Source of the DNA: a bacterium
Lineage (GTDB): Bacteria; UBA9089; JAHJRX01
Direction: 5' to 3'
Length of the DNA stretch: 14,274 bases
Assembly: GCA_030017825.1 (NCBI GenBank)
Contig: JASEGW010000032.1
Location: 1 to 14,274, forward strand
The stretch's first letter is position 1; each line of letters starts with the position of its first letter. Below are positions 8,178 through 14,274 of this stretch, piece after piece. The notes beneath the pieces are model-generated. The model was not told the DNA's origin, ran no database searches, and saw only the letters and a program-made list of their open reading frames with translations. The translations under genes and the position numbers were made by a program.

Positions 8178-8207
8178 ATTATTAACATATACAAGTATAA
8201 AATACAA
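8178..8207 (-). promoter_or_regulatory. candidate promoter for bioF
   Basis: TTGTAT, an 18-base spacer and AATAAT (5/6 to TATAAT) precede the GTG start at 8153. Transcription would start near 8171, leaving a short leader containing the AAAGGA site. This supports the GTG rather than the upstream ATG. The -35 is weak. Confidence 0.25.
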
Positions 8208-8216
8208 AGAAAGAAA

Positions 8217-8351
8217 GTAACTATTCAGCATAAACCTAAGTTTAAAAATTATGTATTTTTCGTTAAGATTTTAATTTGGCGAAGAAATACTAATTTTTAA
8301 ACTTCGCACTAAGGAAATACATTGTTACATTGAACATTGCTGAATAGTTAC
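8217..8351. mobile_element. 135-bp MITE-like element with 14-bp terminal inverted repeats (long form)
   Basis: The ends GTAACTATTCAGCA and TGCTGAATAGTTAC are perfect 14-bp inverted repeats. The right half contains three spaced ACATTG words. A second, shorter copy lies at 14134-14201 with the same ends and the same right part. The long form carries a 67-bp extra block between two TAAAC words (8231-8235 and 8298-8302). There is no coding capacity, and no clear target duplication flanks it; a TA inside the repeats could be one. It fills nearly the whole bioB-bioF gap and overlaps the ATG of the longer bioF reading. Confidence 0.8.
8238..8304. repeat. long imperfect hairpin inside the 135-bp element
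   Basis: Arms AAGTTTAAAAATTA (8238-8251) and TAATTTTTAAACTT (8291-8304) are perfect complements. Inside them GTATTTTTCG (8253-8262) pairs with CGAAGAAATAC (8280-8290), with one-base bulges, leaving a loop of about 17 bases. Bases 8254-8304 are the relative of 709-759. The hairpin has no following U-run, so it is not an obvious terminator, but it would fold in a bioB-bioF read-through transcript. Confidence 0.75.
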
Positions 8352-8372
8352 GATATTTTTAAAAATATTTTT

Positions 8373-9350
8373 TTATACTTCTAATTCCAAGTCTTTTATC
8401 ATCTGAAGATCATCTTTTATAGAACGACCTTTGGTGGTTAAATAATCTCCAACAATCATTCCATTTCCACCAACATAAAACAGATAACTCTGCAAATCTC
8501 TTAAAACAACCTCTCTACCCCCACAAATTTTTATTTTCTTCTTGGGCAACATAATCCTAAACAAAGCAATTAATCGTAAAGCTTCTTGAGGCTTAAGCAT
8601 CTCTATTTCTGCTAAAGGAGTACCAGCAACAGGATTTAAGAAATTTAAGGGAACCACATCTACATCCAATTCTCTTAAACTTAAAGCTAAAGATATACGA
8701 TCATCAATACTCTCCCCCATTCCCAAAATTCCACCACAACACACACTTATTCCTACCTCCTTCAAAACCTTCACCGTTTTTACTCTATCGTTATATTCGT
8801 GAGTAGTGCACATTTGAGAATAATACGAAGAAGATGTTTCTAAGTTATGATTATACCTTAAAATACCAATATTTTTTAGCTTTCGAGCGCTTTCTTTATC
8901 TATTTCACCCAAAGAAACACATATATCTATTTTAATCTCTTCTTTAATCTTTCTTATTACTTCACTTAATCTATCAAATTCTTTCTGGTTGGCAATTCTT
9001 CTTCCACTAACCACTAATCCTATACGATCAATTCCACTTTCTTTGACAATTTTAACTCTTCTTAGTATTTCATCCTTTTCTAAGTAAGCAGTTTCCTTGT
9101 AATTGGTTTTATAGTGAAGAGATTGAGCACAAAATTTACAATCTTCTTCACATCCTCCTGTTTTTATGCTTAAAATAGCACATAAATCAACCCTTTTCCC
9201 ATAAAAATAACTATTTATTTTATGAGCCGCATAAAATAATTCATAAGGATTGTTTTGAGATTCTTTCCATATTATATATGCTTCGTCTTTGTTTATCTCA
9301 TATCCTTTAATTATTCTTTTTGTCAAATTCAATAAATTACTATCGCCCAT
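8373..9350 (-). CDS. bioB: Biotin synthase (radical SAM), with a non-classical auxiliary-cluster ligand set
   Basis: BioB inserts sulfur into dethiobiotin using radical SAM chemistry. The 325-residue protein has the radical SAM cluster motif CEEDCKFC (C67, C71, C74), SIKTGG before it, YNHNLETS (166-173), GGILGMGES and NPVAGTPL. Against the E. coli enzyme, auxiliary-cluster ligands C128 and C188 correspond to C144 and C204, but C97 is replaced by Gly111 (in RIGLVVSGR) and R260 by Lys274. Additional Cys appear at 181, 205 (VCCGG) and 276 (KICGGRE). This fits the group of anaerobic biotin synthases thought to use a larger auxiliary cluster. Other radical SAM roles (HydE/PylB-like) are unlikely given overall BioB similarity. 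The ATG lies three bases after the cobU stop, with only a weak AAAG site inside cobU, so the two are probably coupled. Confidence 0.93.
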   Translation of the reverse strand: MGDSNLLNLTKRIIKGYEINKDEAYIIWKESQNNPYELFYAAHKINSYFYGKRVDLCAILSIKTGGCEEDCKFCAQSLHYKTNYKETAYLEKDEILRRVKIVKESGIDRIGLVVSGRRIANQKEFDRLSEVIRKIKEEIKIDICVSLGEIDKESARKLKNIGILRYNHNLETSSSYYSQMCTTHEYNDRVKTVKVLKEVGISVCCGGILGMGESIDDRISLALSLRELDVDVVPLNFLNPVAGTPLAEIEMLKPQEALRLIALFRIMLPKKKIKICGGREVVLRDLQSYLFYVGGNGMIVGDYLTTKGRSIKDDLQMIKDLELEV

Positions 9351-9353
9351 ACT

Positions 9354-9866
9354 CTACTTTAATCTATCAGCAATTCCGGCTTTAACAAAGTAAACCTCAT
9401 TTGCTATTTTAGCTACTTCTTGATTAACTTGACCTACAATATTTATAAAATCTCTTCCTAATTTATTATCTGGCACCAAGCAATGCCCCACCTCATTACT
9501 AACAATAAATACACACTTTTCTAACTTAAGAGTCTTATCCAATAGCTCCTTTACTTCCTTTAAAACATCTTTATTATTAAACATTAGATTGGAAATATAT
9601 GTAGTCAAGCATTCTATAATAATTACATCATTTTTTATTGTATCTAAAGCAGAGGTAATGTTTTTAGTTTCTTCAATAGTTTGCCATTCTTTAGGTCGGC
9701 TTTGACGATGCAGTTCTATTTTTTCTTTCATTTCATCATCCACGCGCTCTGCAGTAGCTATATAAGTTACATTTTTTTTCATCCTACATACAATATTTAA
9801 TAAAAACTGACTTTTTCCACTTTTAATGCCTCCAAAAATAAAAATAATTCTACTACTCCTACTCAT
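9354..9866 (-). CDS. cobU: Adenosylcobinamide kinase / adenosylcobinamide-phosphate guanylyltransferase
   Basis: CobU phosphorylates adenosylcobinamide and then adds GMP, giving the adenosylcobinamide-GDP used by CobS. The 170-residue product is of normal length. It has the P-loop GGIKSGKS (12-19), ATAERVDDEM (37-46), ELHRQSRPKEW (51-61) where His53 matches the guanylylated histidine, an ECLTTYISNLMF segment, and SNEVGHCLVP followed by GRDFINIVGQVNQEVA. The usual NEVGxGIVP has Cys at the Gly position. AAGGAG lies six bases before the ATG. It starts a cobU-bioB unit after a 163-bp gap that holds a candidate promoter. Confidence 0.95.
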   Translation of the reverse strand: MSRSSRIIFIFGGIKSGKSQFLLNIVCRMKKNVTYIATAERVDDEMKEKIELHRQSRPKEWQTIEETKNITSALDTIKNDVIIIECLTTYISNLMFNNKDVLKEVKELLDKTLKLEKCVFIVSNEVGHCLVPDNKLGRDFINIVGQVNQEVAKIANEVYFVKAGIADRLK

Positions 9867-9935
9867 AAAAATTCTCCTTAATAATTGATTTAAACCCTCT
9901 GAGCGAATTTATAAGATGCAGGTATTTTTCAGATT

Positions 9936-9965
9936 ATTATCACGTAAATTACGTAAAAATTACAA
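9936..9965 (-). promoter_or_regulatory. candidate promoter of cobU-bioB with a tandem 9-bp repeat in its spacer
   Basis: On the minus strand TTGTAA is followed after 18 bases by GATAAT (5/6 to TATAAT). The spacer holds TTTACGTAA directly followed by TTTACGTGA (9940-9957), which could be an operator. The predicted start near 9929 leaves a leader of about 60 bases without a cobalamin riboswitch. The gap's remaining bases (9966-10029) are AT-rich with one weak 5-bp hairpin after the cobD stop. Confidence 0.35.
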
Positions 9966-10029
9966 AATATAAAGCAAATTACAATTTAAAATTTTTTTAG
10001 TTTTGTATAAAATATAGAGAAAAATCTAT

Positions 10030-11106
10030 TTACATTATTAATATTTCTTTTAGCTTTTGTATTAGAAATTCATTTACATGATGATCTTTCACAGCAATTC
10101 TAAAATAGTTATCACCCTCTAAGTTAAAAGATTTATTATTCCTAACCATAATTTTTGATTTTATTAACTCTTCTTCCAATATTTCTATATTTATTGCATG
10201 GTGTAACAGTTTTATTAAGACAAAGTTTGCTTGAGAATCAAACACCTTTAAGCATTTTATTTTAGAAAGTGCAGAATACATATATTCTCTTTCACTTCTT
10301 ACATAATCTCTTATTTCTTGATCTTCTACTTTGTTTTCTAAAATATGCAGAGCTATTTCATAAGCAAAACAGTTGATATTCCAGGGAGGTTGCATCTGAT
10401 TAAGTAACATGGATAAGTCTTTATCTGCCAATCCATATCCAAGGCGAAGTCCAGCTAAACCATAAAACTTAGTTAAAGAGCGAATTAAAAAGACATTTTT
10501 CTCTTCTAATAATTTCTTTCTTAAAAAGGGATCAATTTTATCCTGACAAAAATCTATGAAAGCTTCGTCAATAACTAAAAAAACTTTCTTTCTTTTAAGA
10601 TTCTTTGCTAATTCTAAAATCTGTTTACTTTCAATTAAATTTCCCGTAGGATTATTAGGATTACAGATAAATAAGCCCGTTTCATCCTCTATGTCTTCCG
10701 AAAGTAAATTAATATTTAGATTAAAATCATCCTTTTCACGAGTTCGAAAATAACTTACATGACTTCCAAAAGCCTTTAAGGCTTTCTCATACTCGCCAAA
10801 AGTAGGAATTACCACCTTTATCTTATTGGGCGATAAATATTTACTAATTAAATATATCAACTCAATAGAACCATTGCCTAAAATAACATTCTCATATTCC
10901 AAATTTTCTTTTTCAGCAATAGCTTTTCTTAAATACTTCTGTTCAATATCAGGATAAATATTAATCTTGCCAATATTTTCTAAAAGAACATTCTTTATCT
11001 TTTCAGAGTATTTAAAATTATTAACATTTGAGCTAAAATCTATAATTTCCTCTGGCTTTATTTTATATTTCTCGCAACAAGCTCGTATATTACCTCCATG
11101 AAACAC
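10030..11106 (-). CDS. cobD: Threonine-phosphate decarboxylase CobD (HisC-like PLP enzyme)
   Basis: CobD decarboxylates L-threonine O-3-phosphate to (R)-1-amino-2-propanol phosphate, the linker attached by CbiB. The 358-residue protein is a class I aminotransferase fold. It starts with the CobD-type HGGN (3-6) and IDFSSNVN (22-29), then ILGNGSIELI, CNPNNPTGN (148-156), VIDEAFIDF (178-186), and SLTKFYGLAGLRLGY with the PLP lysine at 213. HisC is its closest relative, but the N-terminal HGG and the B12 neighbours favour CobD. The family NPLG after FSSN is missing (NNFKYS). The start is GTG, with AGGGGA five bases upstream, nine bases after the SDR stop, so it is probably cotranscribed with the SDR. 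Confidence 0.88.
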   Translation of the reverse strand: MFHGGNIRACCEKYKIKPEEIIDFSSNVNNFKYSEKIKNVLLENIGKINIYPDIEQKYLRKAIAEKENLEYENVILGNGSIELIYLISKYLSPNKIKVVIPTFGEYEKALKAFGSHVSYFRTREKDDFNLNINLLSEDIEDETGLFICNPNNPTGNLIESKQILELAKNLKRKKVFLVIDEAFIDFCQDKIDPFLRKKLLEEKNVFLIRSLTKFYGLAGLRLGYGLADKDLSMLLNQMQPPWNINCFAYEIALHILENKVEDQEIRDYVRSEREYMYSALSKIKCLKVFDSQANFVLIKLLHHAINIEILEEELIKSKIMVRNNKSFNLEGDNYFRIAVKDHHVNEFLIQKLKEILIM

Positions 11107-11115
11107 ATTTTTCCC

Positions 11116-12036
11116 CTAACTATCTTTTTTCTTTTGATAATTATTTAAATAAAGACTTCTAAGTTCGTCAATTCCCTCTTGAACATCCAATATTTTTGTA
11201 TTTAAATCTCTCTTTATACTTTCTATATTTAGGGAACAATCTACTGGTCTTTTGGCTTTAAAATTCATAGTTTCCGCTTTTATAGGAATTAATAGATCAG
11301 AATTAAATTTAAATATATCTGCCATTATTCTACCAAAATCATATCTATTTATTTTTTGACTTCCCCCAATATGATAAAGACCCTTTAAATCCTTTTCTAT
11401 AATTTCCATAATACATCTTACTAAATTATTAACTAAGATGGGACTACGGTATTGATCAATAAAAAGCTTTCTTTCTTTATGTTCTAAGAAACCTTGAAGA
11501 AGCCAATCTGAAAAACTTAAGTGAGAAGAGTTTCCAAAACCATATAAAACTGCTGTTCGAATAATAGTATAATCTAAATCAAGACTGAGAATATATTCTT
11601 CTGCCCAAACCTTAGTCTTTGCATAATAAGATAAAGGAGCTACGGTATCTTCTTCTTTATAAAAGCTTTTTTCTCCACCGAATACTAAATCAGTGGAAAG
11701 AAATATAAACTTTGCATCTATTCTTTGGCAAGCCAAAGCAATAGCTTTTGTAGCCTCTGTATTTACTAAATATGCTTCTTCTTTATGCTCTTCACAATAA
11801 TCTGGATTAGTTAAAGCAGCTGTATGAATTACAACTTCTGGTAATTCTTTTAAGATATAATTTTTTATCTCCTCTTTGTTTAGCAAGTTTAATTTAATAC
11901 TTTGACAATTATTTATATTAGCAAAATTATTATAGTATTGAACTACTACTTTATAATAAGAAGAAATTAAAAAAGCTAAATTACTTCCTAATACCCCGCT
12001 TCCTCCAGTAATTAGTATTTTTTTCATATTTAACAC
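11116..12036 (-). CDS. RmlD-like SDR-family NAD(P)-dependent sugar-nucleotide reductase
   Basis: This 306-residue protein is an extended short-chain dehydrogenase. It has the nucleotide-binding GGSGVLG (11-17) after a first beta strand, HTAALTNPDYCE (71-82), LSTDLVFGG (113-121) and the catalytic YxxxK (Y138, K142) in YYAKTK. The pattern TAAxTxxDxCE with STDxVF is that of dTDP-4-dehydrorhamnose reductase (RmlD) and the related MAT2B group. The exact substrate cannot be told, and no other rhamnose-pathway genes are near. The start is GTG at 12036 with GAGAG about ten bases upstream; an ATG three codons later is an alternative. It lies 17 bp after the broken GGDEF gene and 9 bp before cobD. A role in cobalamin synthesis is not known. 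Confidence 0.8.
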   Translation of the reverse strand: MLNMKKILITGGSGVLGSNLAFLISSYYKVVVQYYNNFANINNCQSIKLNLLNKEEIKNYILKELPEVVIHTAALTNPDYCEEHKEEAYLVNTEATKAIALACQRIDAKFIFLSTDLVFGGEKSFYKEEDTVAPLSYYAKTKVWAEEYILSLDLDYTIIRTAVLYGFGNSSHLSFSDWLLQGFLEHKERKLFIDQYRSPILVNNLVRCIMEIIEKDLKGLYHIGGSQKINRYDFGRIMADIFKFNSDLLIPIKAETMNFKAKRPVDCSLNIESIKRDLNTKILDVQEGIDELRSLYLNNYQKKKDS

Positions 12037-12053
12037 ACTAATATTACTCTCTT

Positions 12054-12754
12054 TTACCTCTTCACTTTTTTCAAAGCTAATTGAGCTTCTTTCATTAGTT
12101 CTTTTCCTGGTTGACAGAAAGACATTCCTATGCTTACAATAAATCTATTATCTTTCTGCTTAAGTTTACCTTCAAATTTTATACCTTCTACTAATAATTT
12201 AATACGTTCAGCAACTTCTAATGTTTTTTCGTCCCCAGCATTTAATAAAAGAACCCCAAACTCTTCTTTGCTAATCCTACCTACTATATCTACTTCTCTA
12301 ACATTTTCTAATATAATCTGACCTATTTTATTTATAATTTTATCACCATACTCTGTTCCTTGTTCTTTGTTAAACTTATCAAAACCATCAATACTTATTA
12401 ATAACAAAGAAATATTATATTTATATCTTCTAATTCTTCTTATCTCTTGATCTAAGGCTTCAAAAAAATAATCTTTATTATAAACTCCTGTAATTTCATC
12501 TAATAGGAGCAAATTTTCTTGTTTTTTCCTAATACTTTTCTTTTTAAAAGTAATTTGCTCTTTTATTACTTTATCTATAGCATCTACTATTTCATCAACC
12601 TCAAACGGCTTGACAATAAAGTCTCTAACTCCTTCTTTCATAGCTCTAACAACTATATCTAAAGAAGGATAAGCAGTAATTACTCTAATGCTGAACGGTC
12701 ATCGTCTATTACTAAAATATTAGTACCTTTTTTTATTTCTTTAGAAATCTTCAC
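12054..12754 (-). pseudogene. Response regulator / GGDEF-domain gene with a deleted, frameshifted receiver domain
   Basis: From a GTG at 12754 the first frame reads KISKEIKKGTNILVIDDDRSALE and stops at 12680-12682. The next frame continues from about 12689 with IRVITAY, VVRAMKEGVRDFIVKPF and then a GGDEF domain to the TAA at 12054. Together these are the two ends of a receiver domain with about 60 residues missing, including the phosphorylated Asp, plus a frame change. The intact 3' part, if started at ATG 12641, would give 195 residues. The GGDEF domain has DEITGVYNKDYF and ISIDGFDKF, but the active-site motif reads SKEEF instead of GGDEF, while an RxxD inhibitory-site motif (REVD) remains five residues before it. 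So even when intact it was probably not an active cyclase. It lies between pgi and the SDR gene. Confidence 0.8.
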
Positions 12755-12788
12755 AGATTCTCAACCTTACGTAAACAAATCAAAATAA

Positions 12789-12794
12789 ATTATA
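12789..12794 (-). promoter_or_regulatory. candidate -10 element for the broken GGDEF gene
   Basis: A perfect TATAAT (minus strand) lies 35 bases before the GTG at 12754. No matching -35 hexamer is visible. A TTTACGTAA word (12767-12775) lies just downstream and is identical to one in the cobU promoter spacer. The remaining gap to pgi shows nothing else clear. Confidence 0.3.
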
Positions 12795-12892
12795 ACGTGT
12801 AATGAGTAATATTAAAATAAAAAATTCAAAATAACTTATTTAATTTCTTATATTGACTGACCGCTGAAGCCTGATGGTTAAGCTCTTATCTT

Positions 12893-14098
12893 TTATTTAT
12901 TATACTGCAATCTCAACTCATAACTTATCTCCTTGCTATCTTCTACCTGAGGTTGATCAAAGGGATTTACTTCTCTTAATAAGGAAGAATAAACAGCTAA
13001 ATATTGAATAAATGCTAAATACTGTCCTACATTATTAGCACTTACTTCATCTAGTGTCACAATTGCTAAAGGAATATTTTTATTCTCGGCATCTTCAACT
13101 GTACCTCTAAATTCAAACTCTAAAGCTTTAGCTAAAGGAATATTGCTCAATATATCCAAGTTTTTATCCTTTAAAGAAATATCCTTTAAATCATCAGGAG
13201 CCATAGTTTTCATATTTTGATGTTCCAATTTAGCTACATTTAAAAACAACCCTACAACATTCTTCTTCCCACCAAAAAACCGTTGATTTGTATGATGTTG
13301 AGATTCTGGCCCCAAACTTCCATAAATAGTCTGTCCTTTTCCTTCTTTGCCAGAACTTTCATGAATTAGTTGAACCATTAAATTCGTAAATCCTTCTAAT
13401 TTTGGCGAATAAACTGGATGGAATATTTCGCTATAACCTTTTAAGTCCATTAAATACAAAAAAGTAGCCAGTTTTAAAGCCAAATTCTTTTCAAGGTTGT
13501 TTTTAGAAGTGCAAATCTCGCATATCTCCCTTATCCCTTGATCAATCTCAGCAATATCTATATCAAATAAAACTGCTGGAAAATATCCACAAGAAGTTCT
13601 GCCTGAATATCTTCCTCCAATCTCTTTAGGAATAGTGAGATATTCTAAGTTTCTTTTTCTAGTAATTTCTCTTAAGGCCCCAGAATCTTCCGAAGTAATA
13701 GAAAACATAGGATAACCTTCAAATGCAAATATTACTTCTAACACCCCTACTGTATTTCCTGATTTGCTAATAGGAACCACCAAGGTATCTTTTGGTAAGC
13801 ATTTTTCTCTTACATAGTTTATAAAATCTGGATCCATAGTAGAAATAATATAAACATTTTTCTTGCTTTTATATTCAGCTAAGGCCTTATAAAAAGCCCA
13901 AAAACTTGTAATAGAACCTCCGTTTCCAATAATTATTACATTAGAATAACCTTTATATTTTTCAGCAACTCTTATTATATTTTCTATATCAGGTTGATAT
14001 TTAGCAAAAGCTGGTATTTCTATTTCTTTTATACTTCTTATCTTATTTTCTGCTGTTTTTATATCATATTCTCCGTATATTTCTAAATTTATACCCAT
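12893..14098 (-). CDS. pgi: Glucose-6-phosphate isomerase, short divergent form
   Basis: This enzyme interconverts glucose-6-phosphate and fructose-6-phosphate. The 401-residue protein is shorter than the roughly 450-550 residues of usual bacterial enzymes but keeps the two SIS domains. Visible motifs are IIGNGGSITSFW (56-67, phosphate-sugar binding), PISKSGNTVGVLE (109-121), IGGRYSGRTSCGYFPA (160-175, with R163), HESSGKEGKGQ (246-256, catalytic Glu247), GPESQHH (263-269) and NPFDQPQVEDSKE (378-390, catalytic Lys389). The PGI signature normally reads DQPGVExGK. AAGGAG lies before the ATG. Given the divergence, a related sugar-phosphate isomerase is possible but less likely. It is the first minus-strand gene in the window, preceded by the short mini-element; any link to the vitamin genes is unclear. 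Confidence 0.87.
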   Translation of the reverse strand: MGINLEIYGEYDIKTAENKIRSIKEIEIPAFAKYQPDIENIIRVAEKYKGYSNVIIIGNGGSITSFWAFYKALAEYKSKKNVYIISTMDPDFINYVREKCLPKDTLVVPISKSGNTVGVLEVIFAFEGYPMFSITSEDSGALREITRKRNLEYLTIPKEIGGRYSGRTSCGYFPAVLFDIDIAEIDQGIREICEICTSKNNLEKNLALKLATFLYLMDLKGYSEIFHPVYSPKLEGFTNLMVQLIHESSGKEGKGQTIYGSLGPESQHHTNQRFFGGKKNVVGLFLNVAKLEHQNMKTMAPDDLKDISLKDKNLDILSNIPLAKALEFEFRGTVEDAENKNIPLAIVTLDEVSANNVGQYLAFIQYLAVYSSLLREVNPFDQPQVEDSKEISYELRLQYNK

Positions 14099-14133
14099 CC
14101 TTATCTCCTTTTTTATTATTTCTTATTCCATCC

Positions 14134-14201
14134 GTAACTATTCAGCATAAACTTCGTACTAAGGAAATATGTTGTTACATTGAACATTGCTGAATAGTCA
14201 C
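14134..14201. mobile_element. 68-bp MITE-like element (short form of 8217-8351)
   Basis: The ends GTAACTATTCAGCA and TGCTGAATAGTCAC are 14-bp inverted repeats with one mismatch. Bases after the left TAAAC align to 8298-8351 with few changes, so this copy equals the long form minus its 67-bp hairpin block. It lies 35 bases before the pgi start. The remaining 73 bases to the window end are AT-rich; on the minus strand a short open stretch reads RKDIRVIEA then TAA (stop at 14241-14243) and could be the tail of an upstream gene, too short to call. Confidence 0.8.
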
Positions 14202-14274
14202 TTCCATCCTTTGAAAGATTATTAAATTTAAGAATAAATTAAGCTTCAATAACCCTTATATCCTTTCTCTCTCC

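Noticed and set aside
8353..8368. 16-bp perfect AT-only palindrome after bioB
   Set aside because: It contains no G-C pairs and no loop, so it is unlikely to be a real terminator; such runs are expected in this AT-rich gap.
9867..10029. Cobalamin riboswitch upstream of cobU
   Set aside because: I could not find the B12-box or its paired stems; the segment is nearly all A and T.
12689..12701. TGCTGAACGGTCA resembles the mini-element end (11 of 13 bases)
   Set aside because: These bases encode the conserved receiver residues DDRSA on the minus strand, so the similarity is probably coincidental; no second end is nearby.
14241..14274. Tail of an upstream minus-strand gene (RKDIRVIEA, stop)
   Set aside because: Only about ten codons are visible, too few to support a gene.

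Overview
The window comes from a low-GC bacterium (roughly 30% G+C by eye, with heavy use of AGA and ATA codons). It is probably anaerobic: it carries late cobalamin genes and a biotin synthase whose cysteine pattern differs from the aerobic type. It may be diderm, because it encodes a secreted LolA-like protein, but that is weak evidence. I cannot name the lineage; candidate phyla such as Atribacterota or Aerophobota would fit but are a guess.

Layout. A plus-strand fragment of an ISL3-type transposase occupies the left edge (about 2-622). All other genes are on the minus strand, so transcription runs from right to left. From the right: a short glucose-6-phosphate isomerase (pgi); a broken response-regulator/GGDEF gene; an RmlD-like SDR oxidoreductase; cobD; a 163-bp gap with a candidate promoter; cobU and bioB; a gap filled by a palindromic mini-element; bioF; a 292-bp gap; a LolA-like secreted protein; cobQ/cbiP; a 187-bp gap; and a tight cbiB-cobO-cobT-cobS run with 10-bp and 4-bp overlaps.

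The genes together. CobO (corrinoid adenosyltransferase), CbiP/CobQ (amidation to cobyric acid), CobD (aminopropanol phosphate), CbiB (its attachment), CobU (kinase/guanylyltransferase), CobT (lower-ligand activation) and CobS (final joining) cover the route from adenosylated cobyrinic acid diamide to adenosylcobalamin phosphate. No corrin-ring genes and no CobC-type phosphatase lie in the window. BioF and BioB are the first and last steps of biotin ring formation; bioA and bioD are absent here.

Non-coding structure. Two copies of a small element share 14-bp terminal inverted repeats (8217-8351 and 14134-14201). They differ by a 67-bp internal block that lies between short direct repeats. That block is itself a long hairpin and has an 88%-identical relative at 709-759 beside the transposase remnant. 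A separate 39-bp sequence occurs in inverted orientation at 744-782 and 6835-6873, bracketing exactly the six-gene lolA-like to cobS block. I saw no cobalamin riboswitch, tRNA, rRNA or CRISPR array.
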